Shown: piece by piece, positions 44,933 to 53,640 of the stretch
Position numbering within the stretch: the first letter of the stretch is position 1
How the letters are laid out: each line of letters begins with the position of its first letter
DNA from: Ruegeria faecimaris
GTDB lineage: Bacteria > Pseudomonadota > Alphaproteobacteria > Rhodobacterales > Rhodobacteraceae
Assembly: GCF_900182615.1 (NCBI RefSeq)
Contig: NZ_FXTE01000017.1
Coordinates: forward strand, 1 to 64,000
Direction: 5' to 3'
Length of the DNA stretch: 64,000 bases
Notes under the pieces: model-generated
Seen by the model: only the letters and a program-made list of their open reading frames with translations
Told to the model about the DNA's origin: nothing
Databases searched by the model: none
Program-made: the position numbers and the translations under genes

Positions 44933-46966
44933 TCATGGTGATGTGGTCTGCCCCGCAATCCTCCAAGACCCGGGGCTTTCAGAGGCGACGGTCTCCATTA
45001 TTCCCCGCGACAGCTGCGCCCCAATTTCATCCCGATAGTTCATCGGCCCCCCGCGCCAGCGCGGGAATCCGTAGCCATGGATCTGGACCATATCCACGGC
45101 CATCGCGTTTTCGGCGATACCCTCTTCGATGATCAATGCGCCCTCATTCGCAAGTACTGCGATCAAACGGGACGAAATCTCGGTGCTCGTAAACGCGCGC
45201 CGGGTGATGCCATGTTCAGCCGAGTTGGCTTCGATCAAAGCCTCGACCTGTGTATCACGGATCGGCGTACGGTCGCCGTCATCATAACTATACCAGCCTT
45301 TTCCGGACCGCTGCCCGAAACGCTCCATCTCGCAAAGCTGGTCGGCCACAGAGACATAGCGCTCATCCGGTGGGCGTGTTGCGGCATTGCGCTTGCGATT
45401 GGCCCATGAGATCTGAAGACCGGTCAGATCCTGCAATTCGTACGGACCCATGGGCATACCAAAGTCGCGCATGGCCTGATCCACTTGATAAGGCAGCGCA
45501 CCATCTGCCAGAAGATAATCAGCCTCGCGCCGATAGGCGGCCAGCATGCGATTGCCGATAAAGCCATCGCAAATACCTGATAGGACCGCCACTTTGCCCA
45601 GCTTTTTGCCAAACGCAAATCCGGTGGCGATGACCTCTGGGTCCGAATGCCCGGTATGTACGATTTCAAGCAGTTTCATGACATGGGCTGGGCTGAAGAA
45701 ATGTAGACCTATACAGCGGGCCGGACTGTCGATACCGGCGAAAATCTGGTTTGGATCCAGATAAGATGTGTTGGTGGCAAGAATTGCGTTTGTGTCCATA
45801 TGCCGGGTGAGTTCCGCGAAAACCTGCTGTTTGACAGATATGTCCTCAAACACCGCCTCAATGGCCAGTTGCGCATCCCGTGCGTCGGCATAGCTGTCAA
45901 CGGCGCGAAATGCGCTCAGGCGGCTCTGCATCTGCGCCTCAGTCAGCTTTCCCCGTTTGGCAGCGCCTTCGAGCAGACCCTTAACACGCCCCAAGGCCGC
46001 CGCAGCGGCTTCGGCGTTCTGCTCAATCAACGTGACAGAAAACCCCCCATTCAGGGCGGCGGTTGCAATCCCGGCACCCATCAGACCGCCGCCGACCACC
46101 GCGATACGGCTGATGTCGCGCGGGGTTACGCCTCTGATCAAAGAAGGTTTGGACACGCTCCGTTCGGCAAAGAAAGCATGGCGAAGGGCTCGGCTTTCGG
46201 CACCTTGTCGCAGGGCCAAATGGCGGACGCGCTCTTTTGGCAAGGCATCGGCAAAGGGTTCGGTTGCCCACCCCAATGCCGTCAGATTTTCCAGCGGAGA
46301 CTGCTGACCCTTTGACCGTTTCAAAAGTTCCGCGCGCGAAACCTCTATCAGGTCCGGTGCAAAGCTGGTGAGGCTACGCTGACTGACTGGCACTGGTCGC
46401 TGCGGCAGGTTGGCCGCAAAGGCCTCAACGGCAGCCTCAGGCTGTTCAGCGACAAGATCAAGGCCACCCAGCCCTAGTAACGTTTCTGCAGTCAGGATCT
46501 TGCCCCGGCAGGCCATGTCAATCGCGGCCTCCATCCCCACAAGACGGGGAATACGCTGGGTGCCCCCTGCCCCGGGGATCAGGCCGACATTGACCTCTGG
46601 CAGACCAAATCTGGTGCCCGACGCGGCAATGCGCCAAGCGCAAGCCATGGCAATCTCGAACCCGCCGCCCAGAACAGTACCGTGCATGCAGGCGATAAAG
46701 GGAACTTCACTGTCTTCGATCATCTGTACTACGTCAGGCAGATGTGGCTCAACCGGTGGGGCGTCGAACTCTGACATATCGCCACCGGCAACAAAGGTTT
46801 TACCCGCACATCGCAGGACAGCCACGCGCGCGCCTTTGATGGCACCTACCGCGTCGGCCAACCCCTGACGCACCGCAGCGGATGTCGCGTTCACTGGCGG
46901 ATTGTTGATCGTTACCCAAGCAACGTCACCCTTCCGCTCAACGCTCACCACCGGCGATTTTGCCAT
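44933..46966 (-). CDS. Fused enoyl-CoA hydratase / 3-hydroxyacyl-CoA dehydrogenase
   Basis: 677 residues. The N-terminal crotonase domain (1-190) keeps both catalytic glutamates (E104 in [12 protein letters not shown]124 in [15 protein letters not shown]). The NAD-binding domain of 3-hydroxyacyl-CoA dehydrogenase begins at residue 289 ([14 protein letters not shown]) and two C-terminal 3HCDH domains follow. In the paa context it probably performs the PaaF and PaaH steps from 2,3-dehydroadipyl-CoA to 3-oxoadipyl-CoA, since no separate paaF or paaH is seen. It is divergent from paaG over the operator at 47011-47030. Confidence 0.93.
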   Translation of the reverse strand: MAKSPVVSVERKGDVAWVTINNPPVNATSAAVRQGLADAVGAIKGARVAVLRCAGKTFVAGGDMSEFDAPPVEPHLPDVVQMIEDSEVPFIACMHGTVLGGGFEIAMACAWRIAASGTRFGLPEVNVGLIPGAGGTQRIPRLVGMEAAIDMACRGKILTAETLLGLGGLDLVAEQPEAAVEAFAANLPQRPVPVSQRSLTSFAPDLIEVSRAELLKRSKGQQSPLENLTALGWATEPFADALPKERVRHLALRQGAESRALRHAFFAERSVSKPSLIRGVTPRDISRIAVVGGGLMGAGIATAALNGGFSVTLIEQNAEAAAAALGRVKGLLEGAAKRGKLTEAQMQSRLSAFRAVDSYADARDAQLAIEAVFEDISVKQQVFAELTRHMDTNAILATNTSYLDPNQIFAGIDSPARCIGLHFFSPAHVMKLLEIVHTGHSDPEVIATGFAFGKKLGKVAVLSGICDGFIGNRMLAAYRREADYLLADGALPYQVDQAMRDFGMPMGPYELQDLTGLQISWANRKRNAATRPPDERYVSVADQLCEMERFGQRSGKGWYSYDDGDRTPIRDTQVEALIEANSAEHGITRRAFTSTEISSRLIAVLANEGALIIEEGIAENAMAVDMVQIHGYGFPRWRGGPMNYRDEIGAQLSRGIMETVASESPGSWRIAGQTTSP

Positions 46967-47010
46967 AACCCATCCCTTTGATTTGCTCAGATTCGGCTTG
47001 CATTTATATA

Positions 47011-47030
47011 TTGACCAACCGTTCGGTTAA
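47011..47030. promoter_or_regulatory. Putative TetR (PaaR-like) operator between the FadB-like gene and paaG
   Basis: TTGACCAACCGTTCGGTTAA is a dyad (halves TTGACCAACC and TTAACCGAAC). On the minus strand it fills the spacer of a promoter-like pair, TTGCAT and AATATA 17 bases apart, 45 bases before the FadB-like start. paaG starts 40 bases away on the plus strand, so one site could control both directions. Confidence 0.6.
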
Positions 47031-47069
47031 TGCAATCATAAAGTTGAAACGATACCGGCCGAGGCAGTG

Positions 47070-47855
47070 ATGAGCGATACGATTCTTGTAGAAAATCACG
47101 GGAACTGGGTCGAGATTACGTTGAACCGTCCAGACAAACTGAATTCGTTCAACGAAGACATGCATCATGCGCTTCAGGCTGCCTTGAATTCCGCGCGCGA
47201 TACAGGCGCGCGGGCAGTGCTGCTGACGGGCGCCGGGCGTGGCTTTTGTGCCGGCCAGGACCTTGGCGACCGCGATCCGTCGAAAATGGACGGGCCGCCG
47301 GATCTGGGCAAGACCGTCCGCAGTTTCTATGCCCCTTTGGTGCGGCTGATCCGGTCGCTGAACTTCCCTATCATCTGCGCGGTGAATGGTGTCGCTGCCG
47401 GCGCCGGGGCCAATCTGGCACTGGCCTGCGACATGGTTCTGGCAGCGGAAAGCGCGAAATTCATCCAGAGCTTTTCTAAGGTCGGCCTGATACCGGACAC
47501 TGGCGGCAGCTGGCACCTGCCCCGCCTTTTGGGCGAGGCGCGCGCCAAAGGGCTGGCCTTTACCGCACAGCCCCTGCCCGCCAAACAGGCCGAAGACTGG
47601 GGCCTGATCTGGAAAGCCATACCCGACGATCAGCTATTAGCAGAGGCTCGTACGCTGGCTGATCAACTGGCCAATGGCCCGACCCTTGGGTTGGGCAAGA
47701 CCAAACACTGTATCCAAGCAGCGGCGACGACCTCTTTGTCTGTTCATCTGGAACTCGAGGCTGATGCGATGAAAATCTGCGGCGAAAGCGCGGATTATGC
47801 CGAGGGCGTGTCCAGCTTTCTTGAAAAGCGCGCGCCCAATTTTCAGGGTAAATGA
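47070..47855 (+). CDS. paaG: 1,2-epoxyphenylacetyl-CoA isomerase (PaaG)
   Basis: 261 residues of the crotonase family. It has the oxyanion-hole block LTGAGRGFCAGQDLGDRD and the PaaG-type catalytic aspartate in SKVGLIPDTGGSWHLPR, where hydratases usually have glutamate. It isomerises ring-1,2-epoxyphenylacetyl-CoA to oxepin-CoA. ATG 47070 is preferred (GAGGCAG upstream) over a GTG at 47067. First gene of paaG-paaI-paaK-tetR, tightly spaced. Confidence 0.95.
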   Translation: MSDTILVENHGNWVEITLNRPDKLNSFNEDMHHALQAALNSARDTGARAVLLTGAGRGFCAGQDLGDRDPSKMDGPPDLGKTVRSFYAPLVRLIRSLNFPIICAVNGVAAGAGANLALACDMVLAAESAKFIQSFSKVGLIPDTGGSWHLPRLLGEARAKGLAFTAQPLPAKQAEDWGLIWKAIPDDQLLAEARTLADQLANGPTLGLGKTKHCIQAAATTSLSVHLELEADAMKICGESADYAEGVSSFLEKRAPNFQGK

Positions 47856-48283
47856 CGATGACACCAAAGGAACGTGCCAGCAAATCAGCCGCTGCGATGT
47901 GGGCGAGTGACGAAGCCAGCAAATGGTTTGGCATGGAGCTTGTCGAGGTGGACGAAGGCTGCGCAGTTCTGGCGCTGACCGTCGTTGCGCATCACTGTAA
48001 TGGGCACGGCATGTGCCATGGCGGCGTGACCCATGCCCTGGCCGACAGCGCCTTCGCCTTTGCCTGCAACAGCCGTAATCACGCGACCGTTGGCCAGCAC
48101 ACGATGATGAGCTATCTCGCCCCCGGCAAGCTGGGGGATCGCCTGACGGCCACCGCGACCGAGGTCTCGGTTACGGGTCGCAGCGGCATCTATGACGTGC
48201 GCGTCACCAATCAAGACAGCAACGTGGTCGCCGAATTCCGCGGCATGTCCCGCGCGATTGGTGGCACGAATTTTCAAGAATAG
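47852..48283 (+). CDS. paaI: Hydroxyphenylacetyl-CoA thioesterase (PaaI)
   Basis: 143 residues, a single hotdog domain with the PaaI motif GHGMCHGGVTHALADSAFAF including the catalytic Asp region. It hydrolyses stalled ring-hydroxylated or epoxide-derived CoA thioesters and frees CoA. Overlaps paaG by 4 bp. A second ATG two codons in is possible. Confidence 0.93.
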   Translation: MTMTPKERASKSAAAMWASDEASKWFGMELVEVDEGCAVLALTVVAHHCNGHGMCHGGVTHALADSAFAFACNSRNHATVGQHTMMSYLAPGKLGDRLTATATEVSVTGRSGIYDVRVTNQDSNVVAEFRGMSRAIGGTNFQE

Positions 48284-48307
48284 CTTCGCGACCGAAGGAG
48301 TAACGCG

Positions 48308-49618
48308 ATGGAGGACCTGTCCCCTAACAAAGCTGACCTGGACCCGATCGAGATCGCCTCGGTTGACGAAATCCGCGCCACCCAGTTGGAGCGTCTGAAA
48401 TGGTCCCTGCGTCACGCTTACGAAAATGTGCCAATATACACCCAGCGCTTCGACGATGCCGGCGTGCATCCGGATGACCTGCAACAGTTATCTGACCTTT
48501 CGAAATTTCCCTTCACCTACAAGAACGACCTGCGTGACAACTACCCGTTCGGCATGTTCGCCGTGCCGCGCAGCCAACTGGTTCGGCTGCATGCCTCATC
48601 CGGGACAACCGGCAAGCCAACCGTTGTGGGCTATACCAAAGGCGATATCGACAACTGGGCCGATCTGGGTGCTCGGTCGCTGCGGGCCGCAGGTCTGCGC
48701 AAGGGCGATATCGTGCATAACGCTTATGGCTATGGCCTGTTCACCGGGGGTCTGGGCGCGCATTACGGCATCGAACGTCTAGAGGCGACCGTGGTTCCGA
48801 TGGGCGGCGGACAAACCGAAAAACAAGTTGGTTTAATCACAGATTTTCAACCCGATGGGATCATGGTGACCCCATCCTACATGCTCAACATCCTCGAACA
48901 ATTCCATAAGGTGGGCCTTGATCCGCGCGAAAGCTCTCTGAAGGTTGGTATCTTCGGCGCGGAGCCTTGGACCGACGCGATGCGCTCGGAAATCGAGGCT
49001 GCATTCGACATGCACGCGGTCGACATCTATGGCCTGTCGGAAATCATGGGGCCCGGCGTTGCCAGCGAATGCGTCGAAACCAAGGATGGCCCTGTGATCT
49101 GGGAAGATCACTTTCTGCCAGAAATCATCGACCCCGCCACCGGCGAAGTACTGCCTGACGGTGAAACTGGTGAGCTGGTCTTTACCACCCTGACCAAAGA
49201 AGGGCTGCCGATGATCCGCTATCGCACGCGCGATCTGACCTGCCTGCTGCCCGGAACGGCCCGTTCCATGCGTCGCATGGCCAAGATCACCGGCCGCAGC
49301 GACGACATGATGATCCTGCGCGGCGTCAATGTCTTTCCCAGCCAAATCGAGGAACAGGTCATGGCGACTGGAGGCCTTGCGCCTTATTACCAGGTCGAGC
49401 TGTATAAATCCGGCCGGATGGATGCCATGCGGGTCTTTGTCGAAGCCTCTCCGGGATCTACCGATGAAATGTCCAAGACGGCGGCCGCCCGGATGCTGAC
49501 CAAACGCATCAAGGACATCGTTGGAGTTTCAACTGAAATTGTTGTAGGTGAGCCGGGCGACGTCGAACGCTCTCAGGGCAAGGCGAAGCGCGTCATCGAC
49601 AACCGCGATAAGGATTAA
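48308..49618 (+). CDS. paaK: Phenylacetate--CoA ligase
   Basis: 436 residues, the standard PaaK length. The AMP-binding P-loop is LHASSGTTGKPTVVGYTKG; DIYGLSEIMGPGVASEC and FTTLTKEGLPMIRYRTRDL are conserved; the C-terminal AMP-binding lid (about 335-430) is complete. It activates phenylacetate to phenylacetyl-CoA, the substrate of PaaABCDE and the likely inducer for the regulators. GGAGTAACGCG precedes the ATG. Confidence 0.96.
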   Translation: MEDLSPNKADLDPIEIASVDEIRATQLERLKWSLRHAYENVPIYTQRFDDAGVHPDDLQQLSDLSKFPFTYKNDLRDNYPFGMFAVPRSQLVRLHASSGTTGKPTVVGYTKGDIDNWADLGARSLRAAGLRKGDIVHNAYGYGLFTGGLGAHYGIERLEATVVPMGGGQTEKQVGLITDFQPDGIMVTPSYMLNILEQFHKVGLDPRESSLKVGIFGAEPWTDAMRSEIEAAFDMHAVDIYGLSEIMGPGVASECVETKDGPVIWEDHFLPEIIDPATGEVLPDGETGELVFTTLTKEGLPMIRYRTRDLTCLLPGTARSMRRMAKITGRSDDMMILRGVNVFPSQIEEQVMATGGLAPYYQVELYKSGRMDAMRVFVEASPGSTDEMSKTAAARMLTKRIKDIVGVSTEIVVGEPGDVERSQGKAKRVIDNRDKD

Positions 49619-49621
49619 GCC

Positions 49622-50218
49622 TTGGCCCGGACAATCGCAAAAGACCACGACCAAAAGCGGGAACAAATCCTGAAAACGGCAGCCAAAGTATTTGCCGACC
49701 AGGGGTTTGATCGCGCTTCGATGACCCTTTTGGCCAATGAGTGCGGAATCTCCAAGGCTAACATTTACCACTATTACGACAGTAAGGATGCCATCCTGTA
49801 TGACATCCTCGAAACCTATCTGCGCGAGCTGCGCGACCGCATTTGCGAGGTCGATCTGACGGGTCTTACACCCGAGCAAAAGCTGCGAAAGACCGTTCGT
49901 GAGATCCTGTTCGCTTATCAGGGTGCGGATGATGAACACCGAGTGCAGATCAGCGGCATGAACGCCCTGCGCGACGATCAGCAAAAGCTCTTACGAGGGT
50001 ATCAGCTGGATCTAGTGAATTTCGTCCGGGACATCCTGAAAGACCTGTCTCCGGACTCGTTTGGCGATGACAAGGACAAGCTGCGCGGTGCCACGATGTC
50101 AGTTTTTGGCATGCTGAACTGGTATTATATGTGGAACACAGGCGCAGGCACCAAAGCACGTGAGGATTACGCTGATCTGGTCAGCACCCTAACGCTCCAC
50201 GGAATACGCAAACTCTAG
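49622..50218 (+). CDS. TetR-family regulator, probable PaaR
   Basis: 198 residues: an N-terminal TetR DNA-binding domain (about 10-60, with recognition helix GISKANIYHYYDSKDAIL) and a C-terminal all-helical ligand domain. It starts with TTG three bases after paaK and is the last gene of that operon. TetR proteins in paa clusters of other bacteria (PaaR) sense phenylacetyl-CoA. The three dyads described in this window are the natural candidates for its operators. The exact name PaaR is inferred. Confidence 0.85.
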   Translation: MARTIAKDHDQKREQILKTAAKVFADQGFDRASMTLLANECGISKANIYHYYDSKDAILYDILETYLRELRDRICEVDLTGLTPEQKLRKTVREILFAYQGADDEHRVQISGMNALRDDQQKLLRGYQLDLVNFVRDILKDLSPDSFGDDKDKLRGATMSVFGMLNWYYMWNTGAGTKAREDYADLVSTLTLHGIRKL

Positions 50219-50335
50219 ACCCAGGACGGGCCGCTTCGCAAGACAGTTGCCTGACAGAATAATTTAGGCTCACCCCCCAATTCCGATCCATACCATTGGG
50301 TCAGAAATTAGGGGGATGAACCTGCTTTCAATCTG

Positions 50336-52315
50336 TTACAGCTGGATGCGGAAGGCCGCAAAGCCATCTGCGCCCTCACCGGCATCCTCGATCGAAACCC
50401 CTTTGACGTCACTCATATAGTCACGCGCCTTCGGGCCTGTTTCGAACAGGACCGTGGTGCCGTCCAGCGGGGCAAACGACCAGTTGGCATCTGCTTTGGG
50501 GTCAATCGTGCCCTGTTCGACGATATAGCGGACAATCACGTCGCGGTTGGTGTCCGGCGCCTCGAACACAACCGTGTCGCCCATCGCGCCGGGGAAAGAT
50601 CCGCCACCGGACGCTCGGTAATTGTTGGTGGCGATAATGAACTCCATGTCATCCGTGACCGGAGAACCATTGAAGGCAAGGTCCACGATCCGGGCCGCGC
50701 CAGGGTTGACCTCTTCACCCTTGGGTCCAAACCGCGATGGCTGGGACAGGTCGATCTGATAGGTGACGCCGTCCATCACGTCGAAATTATAGGACGGAAA
50801 CTCTGGGTTCAGCAGGACCGCGTCGCTTGCGCCCGGTTCGACCTGATTAAACATTCCGGCAGACCTCTCCAGCCAACCTCGGACCTGCGCTCCGTTCACC
50901 CGTACGGCGCGCACGGTGTTGGGATAAAGGTAAAGGTCGGCCACGTTCTTGATTGCCACGTCACCCACCGGGACATCGGTGTAATATTCCGGGCCACCAC
51001 GACCGCCGGCCTTGAATGGTGCCGCGGCTGACAGAATGGGCAGGCCTTCATGTTCCGTGCCCTTCATCATTTCTTCGACGTACCATTTCTGCGCTATCGA
51101 CACGATCTGTACAGATGGATCATCCGCTACCAGCGCAAAATAGCTGTGCAGCGGGGCCGACGTCTTGCCGACCGCACGGCGCACATAGGCTAGTGTTTCG
51201 TCGTGATCTTTCGCGACCGAGGCCAGCACGGCCTGATCATCCTCGACCAGCGCCGTGATCGAGCGATCTTCGTTCCGAACCGAAATCGGGCGCGCCTCAG
51301 ACGTTGTGGTCACCACACGCCACTCGTTCCCATCGCGCTCCAGCAGCAGGTCCAGAAGGCCAAGATGCGATCCCCAGAACCCGCCCATGACGGCGGGTTT
51401 GCCCATCAACGTCCCTTTTGCAACGTCGATCCCGGGGCGGTCGGCAAATGTCTCGGACGGGAAAACAAGGTGGTTGTGACCGGTCACCAGCGCGTCAATC
51501 CCGTCAACACCGGCCAGCACAACCGAGGCGTTTTCCATACCGTCGGAATGGTCGGCATCGCCAATCCCCGAATGCGAAAGCGCGATGATCAGGTCGCAGC
51601 CCTGCTCTTTCATCTCAGGCACATAAGCCTGCGCTGTCTCGACAATGTCGCGGGCCTGCACGTTGCCTTCGAGATGCTTGCGGTCCCAATTCATGACCTG
51701 CGGTGGCGTAAACCCAATGACGCCGACCTTGATCGGGTGTTTGCTGCCATCGCCCATTTCAATCTCGCGGTCGAGAATCGCATAGGGTCTAACCAGCGTT
51801 TTATCCTCACGCGGGTTTGCCCCCTGTTCCTTTGCGACGTTGGCCAGTACAATCGGGAAATCCGCGCCAGCAAGCGCCTTTTCCAAAAAGTCCAAACCGT
51901 AGTTGAATTCGTGATTGCCCAATGTGGCGGCGTCATAACCGACTGTGTTGAAGGCGGTGATAATCGGGTGGCTGTCGCCCTCTTTCATCCCGCGCTCATA
52001 GGCGATGTAATCGCCCATTGGGTTGCCCTGCAGAAAGTCTCCGTTATCGACCAGCAGAGAATTCGTCGCCTCGGACCGGATGCCGTTGATGATCGAAGCG
52101 GTGCGGGACAGGCCTACCGTGTCGCGAGGCTTGTCGGCGTAATAATCATAAGGGAAGACATGCACATGAATGTCTGTCGTCTCCATTATCCGTAAATGCG
52201 CCTGATTATTGGCAGCCGCCGCAGAAAAAGGATGAAGTGTAATGGCCGCGGCGCTGGCGGTGGTGGTCGCAAGGAACTGACGGCGGGACATCAAGCTGGG
52301 GTTGGAAAATGGCAT
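50336..52315 (-). CDS. cpdB: Bifunctional 2',3'-cyclic-nucleotide phosphodiesterase / 3'-nucleotidase
   Basis: 659 residues with an apparent Tat signal (MSRRQFLATTTASAAAITL; twin arginines at about residues 11-12), a calcineurin-type metallophosphatase domain (ETTDIHVHVFPYDYYADKP, GNHEFNYGLDFL, GHNHLVFPS) and a 5'-nucleotidase C-terminal substrate domain (about 380-600, NNYRASGGGSFPG). It releases phosphate and nucleosides from periplasmic nucleotides. Start 52315 is fixed by GAAAGGTG upstream. A PHO-box-like repeat lies about 50 bases before it. Confidence 0.93.
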   Translation of the reverse strand: MPFSNPSLMSRRQFLATTTASAAAITLHPFSAAAANNQAHLRIMETTDIHVHVFPYDYYADKPRDTVGLSRTASIINGIRSEATNSLLVDNGDFLQGNPMGDYIAYERGMKEGDSHPIITAFNTVGYDAATLGNHEFNYGLDFLEKALAGADFPIVLANVAKEQGANPREDKTLVRPYAILDREIEMGDGSKHPIKVGVIGFTPPQVMNWDRKHLEGNVQARDIVETAQAYVPEMKEQGCDLIIALSHSGIGDADHSDGMENASVVLAGVDGIDALVTGHNHLVFPSETFADRPGIDVAKGTLMGKPAVMGGFWGSHLGLLDLLLERDGNEWRVVTTTSEARPISVRNEDRSITALVEDDQAVLASVAKDHDETLAYVRRAVGKTSAPLHSYFALVADDPSVQIVSIAQKWYVEEMMKGTEHEGLPILSAAAPFKAGGRGGPEYYTDVPVGDVAIKNVADLYLYPNTVRAVRVNGAQVRGWLERSAGMFNQVEPGASDAVLLNPEFPSYNFDVMDGVTYQIDLSQPSRFGPKGEEVNPGAARIVDLAFNGSPVTDDMEFIIATNNYRASGGGSFPGAMGDTVVFEAPDTNRDVIVRYIVEQGTIDPKADANWSFAPLDGTTVLFETGPKARDYMSDVKGVSIEDAGEGADGFAAFRIQL

Positions 52316-52363
52316 GTGACACCTTTCATTTTCGTTTGTCGACGCGACTTGTGCAGGCCCTGC

Positions 52364-52381
52364 GAAACAGTGGTGTGACAC
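52364..52381 (-). promoter_or_regulatory. PHO-box-like direct repeat before cpdB
   Basis: Read on the minus strand: GTGTCAC, ACCA, CTGTTTC, i.e. two 7-mers 11 bp apart resembling the PhoB consensus CTGTCAT/C (6 of 7 and 5 of 7 matches). It lies 49 bases upstream of the cpdB start codon. Prediction by eye. Confidence 0.4.
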
Positions 52382-52554
52382 TGGCTGGCAGGTCCTGCCA
52401 TGCGTCGAACTGGGCATGAACCAAGTCAGTTTGCCCACAAGTTTCAGGGCGCGTAAAGCAATCCCGGGGTCTCAATTCGATTTTTGTAAAATCTTGCCAA
52501 TGCCCAAAGCCGCGTTCAGGCAATCAATCGGGCAACGCTTGCGACTGTATCCAG

Positions 52555-53460
52555 CTAAGGATCGGCGATGAAAGGTCCAAGGCTGTCGCTGAACTGTTCT
52601 ATGAATTCCAGCGTGACCAGCGATGGTTGCTTCAAAACCGGTCGCACCAGCGACAGCGTATGAGGCAGAAATGGCCTGAAAGACCGATAGCTCAACCCCC
52701 TGTTCTGATATTGTACTGCGTCCAGTTCGCTAACGACAGACACCCCAACGCCCTTCACCACCAATTCGCAAGCGGCCGTGAATTGCCGAACCTCGATATG
52801 CGAGTTCAGTTCGACATTCGAGTTTTGAAATGCACGCGACAGGCGCGCGAAAAAGTCGCTGTCGCGCCGGGTGTGGATGATCTTCTGATCGGCAATATCT
52901 GCCGGTGTCACGGTCGAAAGGTCTTCCAGCGCATGGCCTGCGGGAAAGACGCAAACTGTGCGGATATCAATATGGGTGCTTTCGACAGCCGGGTGGCCAT
53001 TAAACCCATCTGTGATTCCGAAATCATATTGCTCGCCGATCATCCACTCCAGGATGCGCTCGGGCCGATCCGGCTCTATCGTCATGGTGACGCCAGGCCG
53101 GTCGCTCAGAAATCCAGCAACAACGTCTGGTAAGTGACTGGTGGCGAAGCCAGGAAGGCAGGCGACGCGAATATGCCCGGCTTTGCGTTGCGTGATGTCC
53201 TGACTCACATCCGAGATCTGCCGCATCAGTTCCAGCACGCGCTCTACGCTGGGTTGCAGATAGCGAACTTCCTGCGTTGGGACCAATCGACCTTCGCGGC
53301 GGTCGAACAGTTGAAACCCAAGCGATTTTTCCAAGTCTGAAAGCAACCTGCTGACCGCAGGCTGGCTGACCCCCAGATCGGATGCGGCAGCCGTGACCGA
53401 GCCATTAACGGTCACCGCCATAAGTGCCTCAAGCTGCCTAATTCTCAGGGTTTGGCTCAT
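52555..53460 (-). CDS. LysR-family transcriptional regulator
   Basis: 301 residues with the LysR helix-turn-helix (about 5-60: VTAAASDLGVSQPAVSRLLS, then FDRREGRLVPTQEV) and a periplasmic-binding-fold effector domain. It lies divergently from ugpB with 180 bp between them and may control it, although ugp is usually under PhoB. Its ligand is not predictable from the sequence. Confidence 0.93.
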   Translation of the reverse strand: MSQTLRIRQLEALMAVTVNGSVTAAASDLGVSQPAVSRLLSDLEKSLGFQLFDRREGRLVPTQEVRYLQPSVERVLELMRQISDVSQDITQRKAGHIRVACLPGFATSHLPDVVAGFLSDRPGVTMTIEPDRPERILEWMIGEQYDFGITDGFNGHPAVESTHIDIRTVCVFPAGHALEDLSTVTPADIADQKIIHTRRDSDFFARLSRAFQNSNVELNSHIEVRQFTAACELVVKGVGVSVVSELDAVQYQNRGLSYRSFRPFLPHTLSLVRPVLKQPSLVTLEFIEQFSDSLGPFIADP

Positions 53461-53496
53461 GGAGCGTCCTGTTTTGCTGCGAACCTCGGTCAGTTC

Positions 53497-53511
53497 ATAA
53501 CATCGTATTAT
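53497..53511. promoter_or_regulatory. Possible LysR-type binding site
   Basis: ATAACATCGTATTAT is a 15-bp imperfect dyad with the T-N11-A form of LysR-type operators, located 36 bases before the LysR gene and 130 bases before ugpB. An autoregulatory or ugp-controlling role is inferred. Confidence 0.35.
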
Positions 53512-53546
53512 ATTTTTTGCCAGAAAATCAGGCTTGAATTATATTT

Positions 53547-53575
53547 CTGTAACGTTAACGTCGTGAAATCGTCAT
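53547..53575 (+). promoter_or_regulatory. PHO-box-like repeats before ugpB
   Basis: Three 7-mers spaced exactly 11 bp apart: CTGTAAC (53547), ACGTCGT (53558) and TCGTCAT (53569). The first and last resemble the PhoB half-site CTGTCAT/C; the middle one is weaker. They end 65 bases before the ugpB start. Supports phosphate control of the ugp operon; not tested with a matrix. Confidence 0.45.
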
Positions 53576-53640
53576 GTGTGCCGATTACGCGTAGCGCTCG
53601 GTATTCAACGAAGCATCGCCTTTGATGCATGGGAGGAATC

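Noticed and set aside
50273..50314. Possible bidirectional terminator between the TetR gene and cpdB
   Set aside because: CCCCCCAATT and AATTAGGGGG can pair only with bulged bases across a long loop, so it is not convincing.
51203..52195. A 330-codon plus-strand open frame opposite cpdB
   Set aside because: Antisense to conserved metallophosphatase motifs of cpdB; low-complexity translated sequence.
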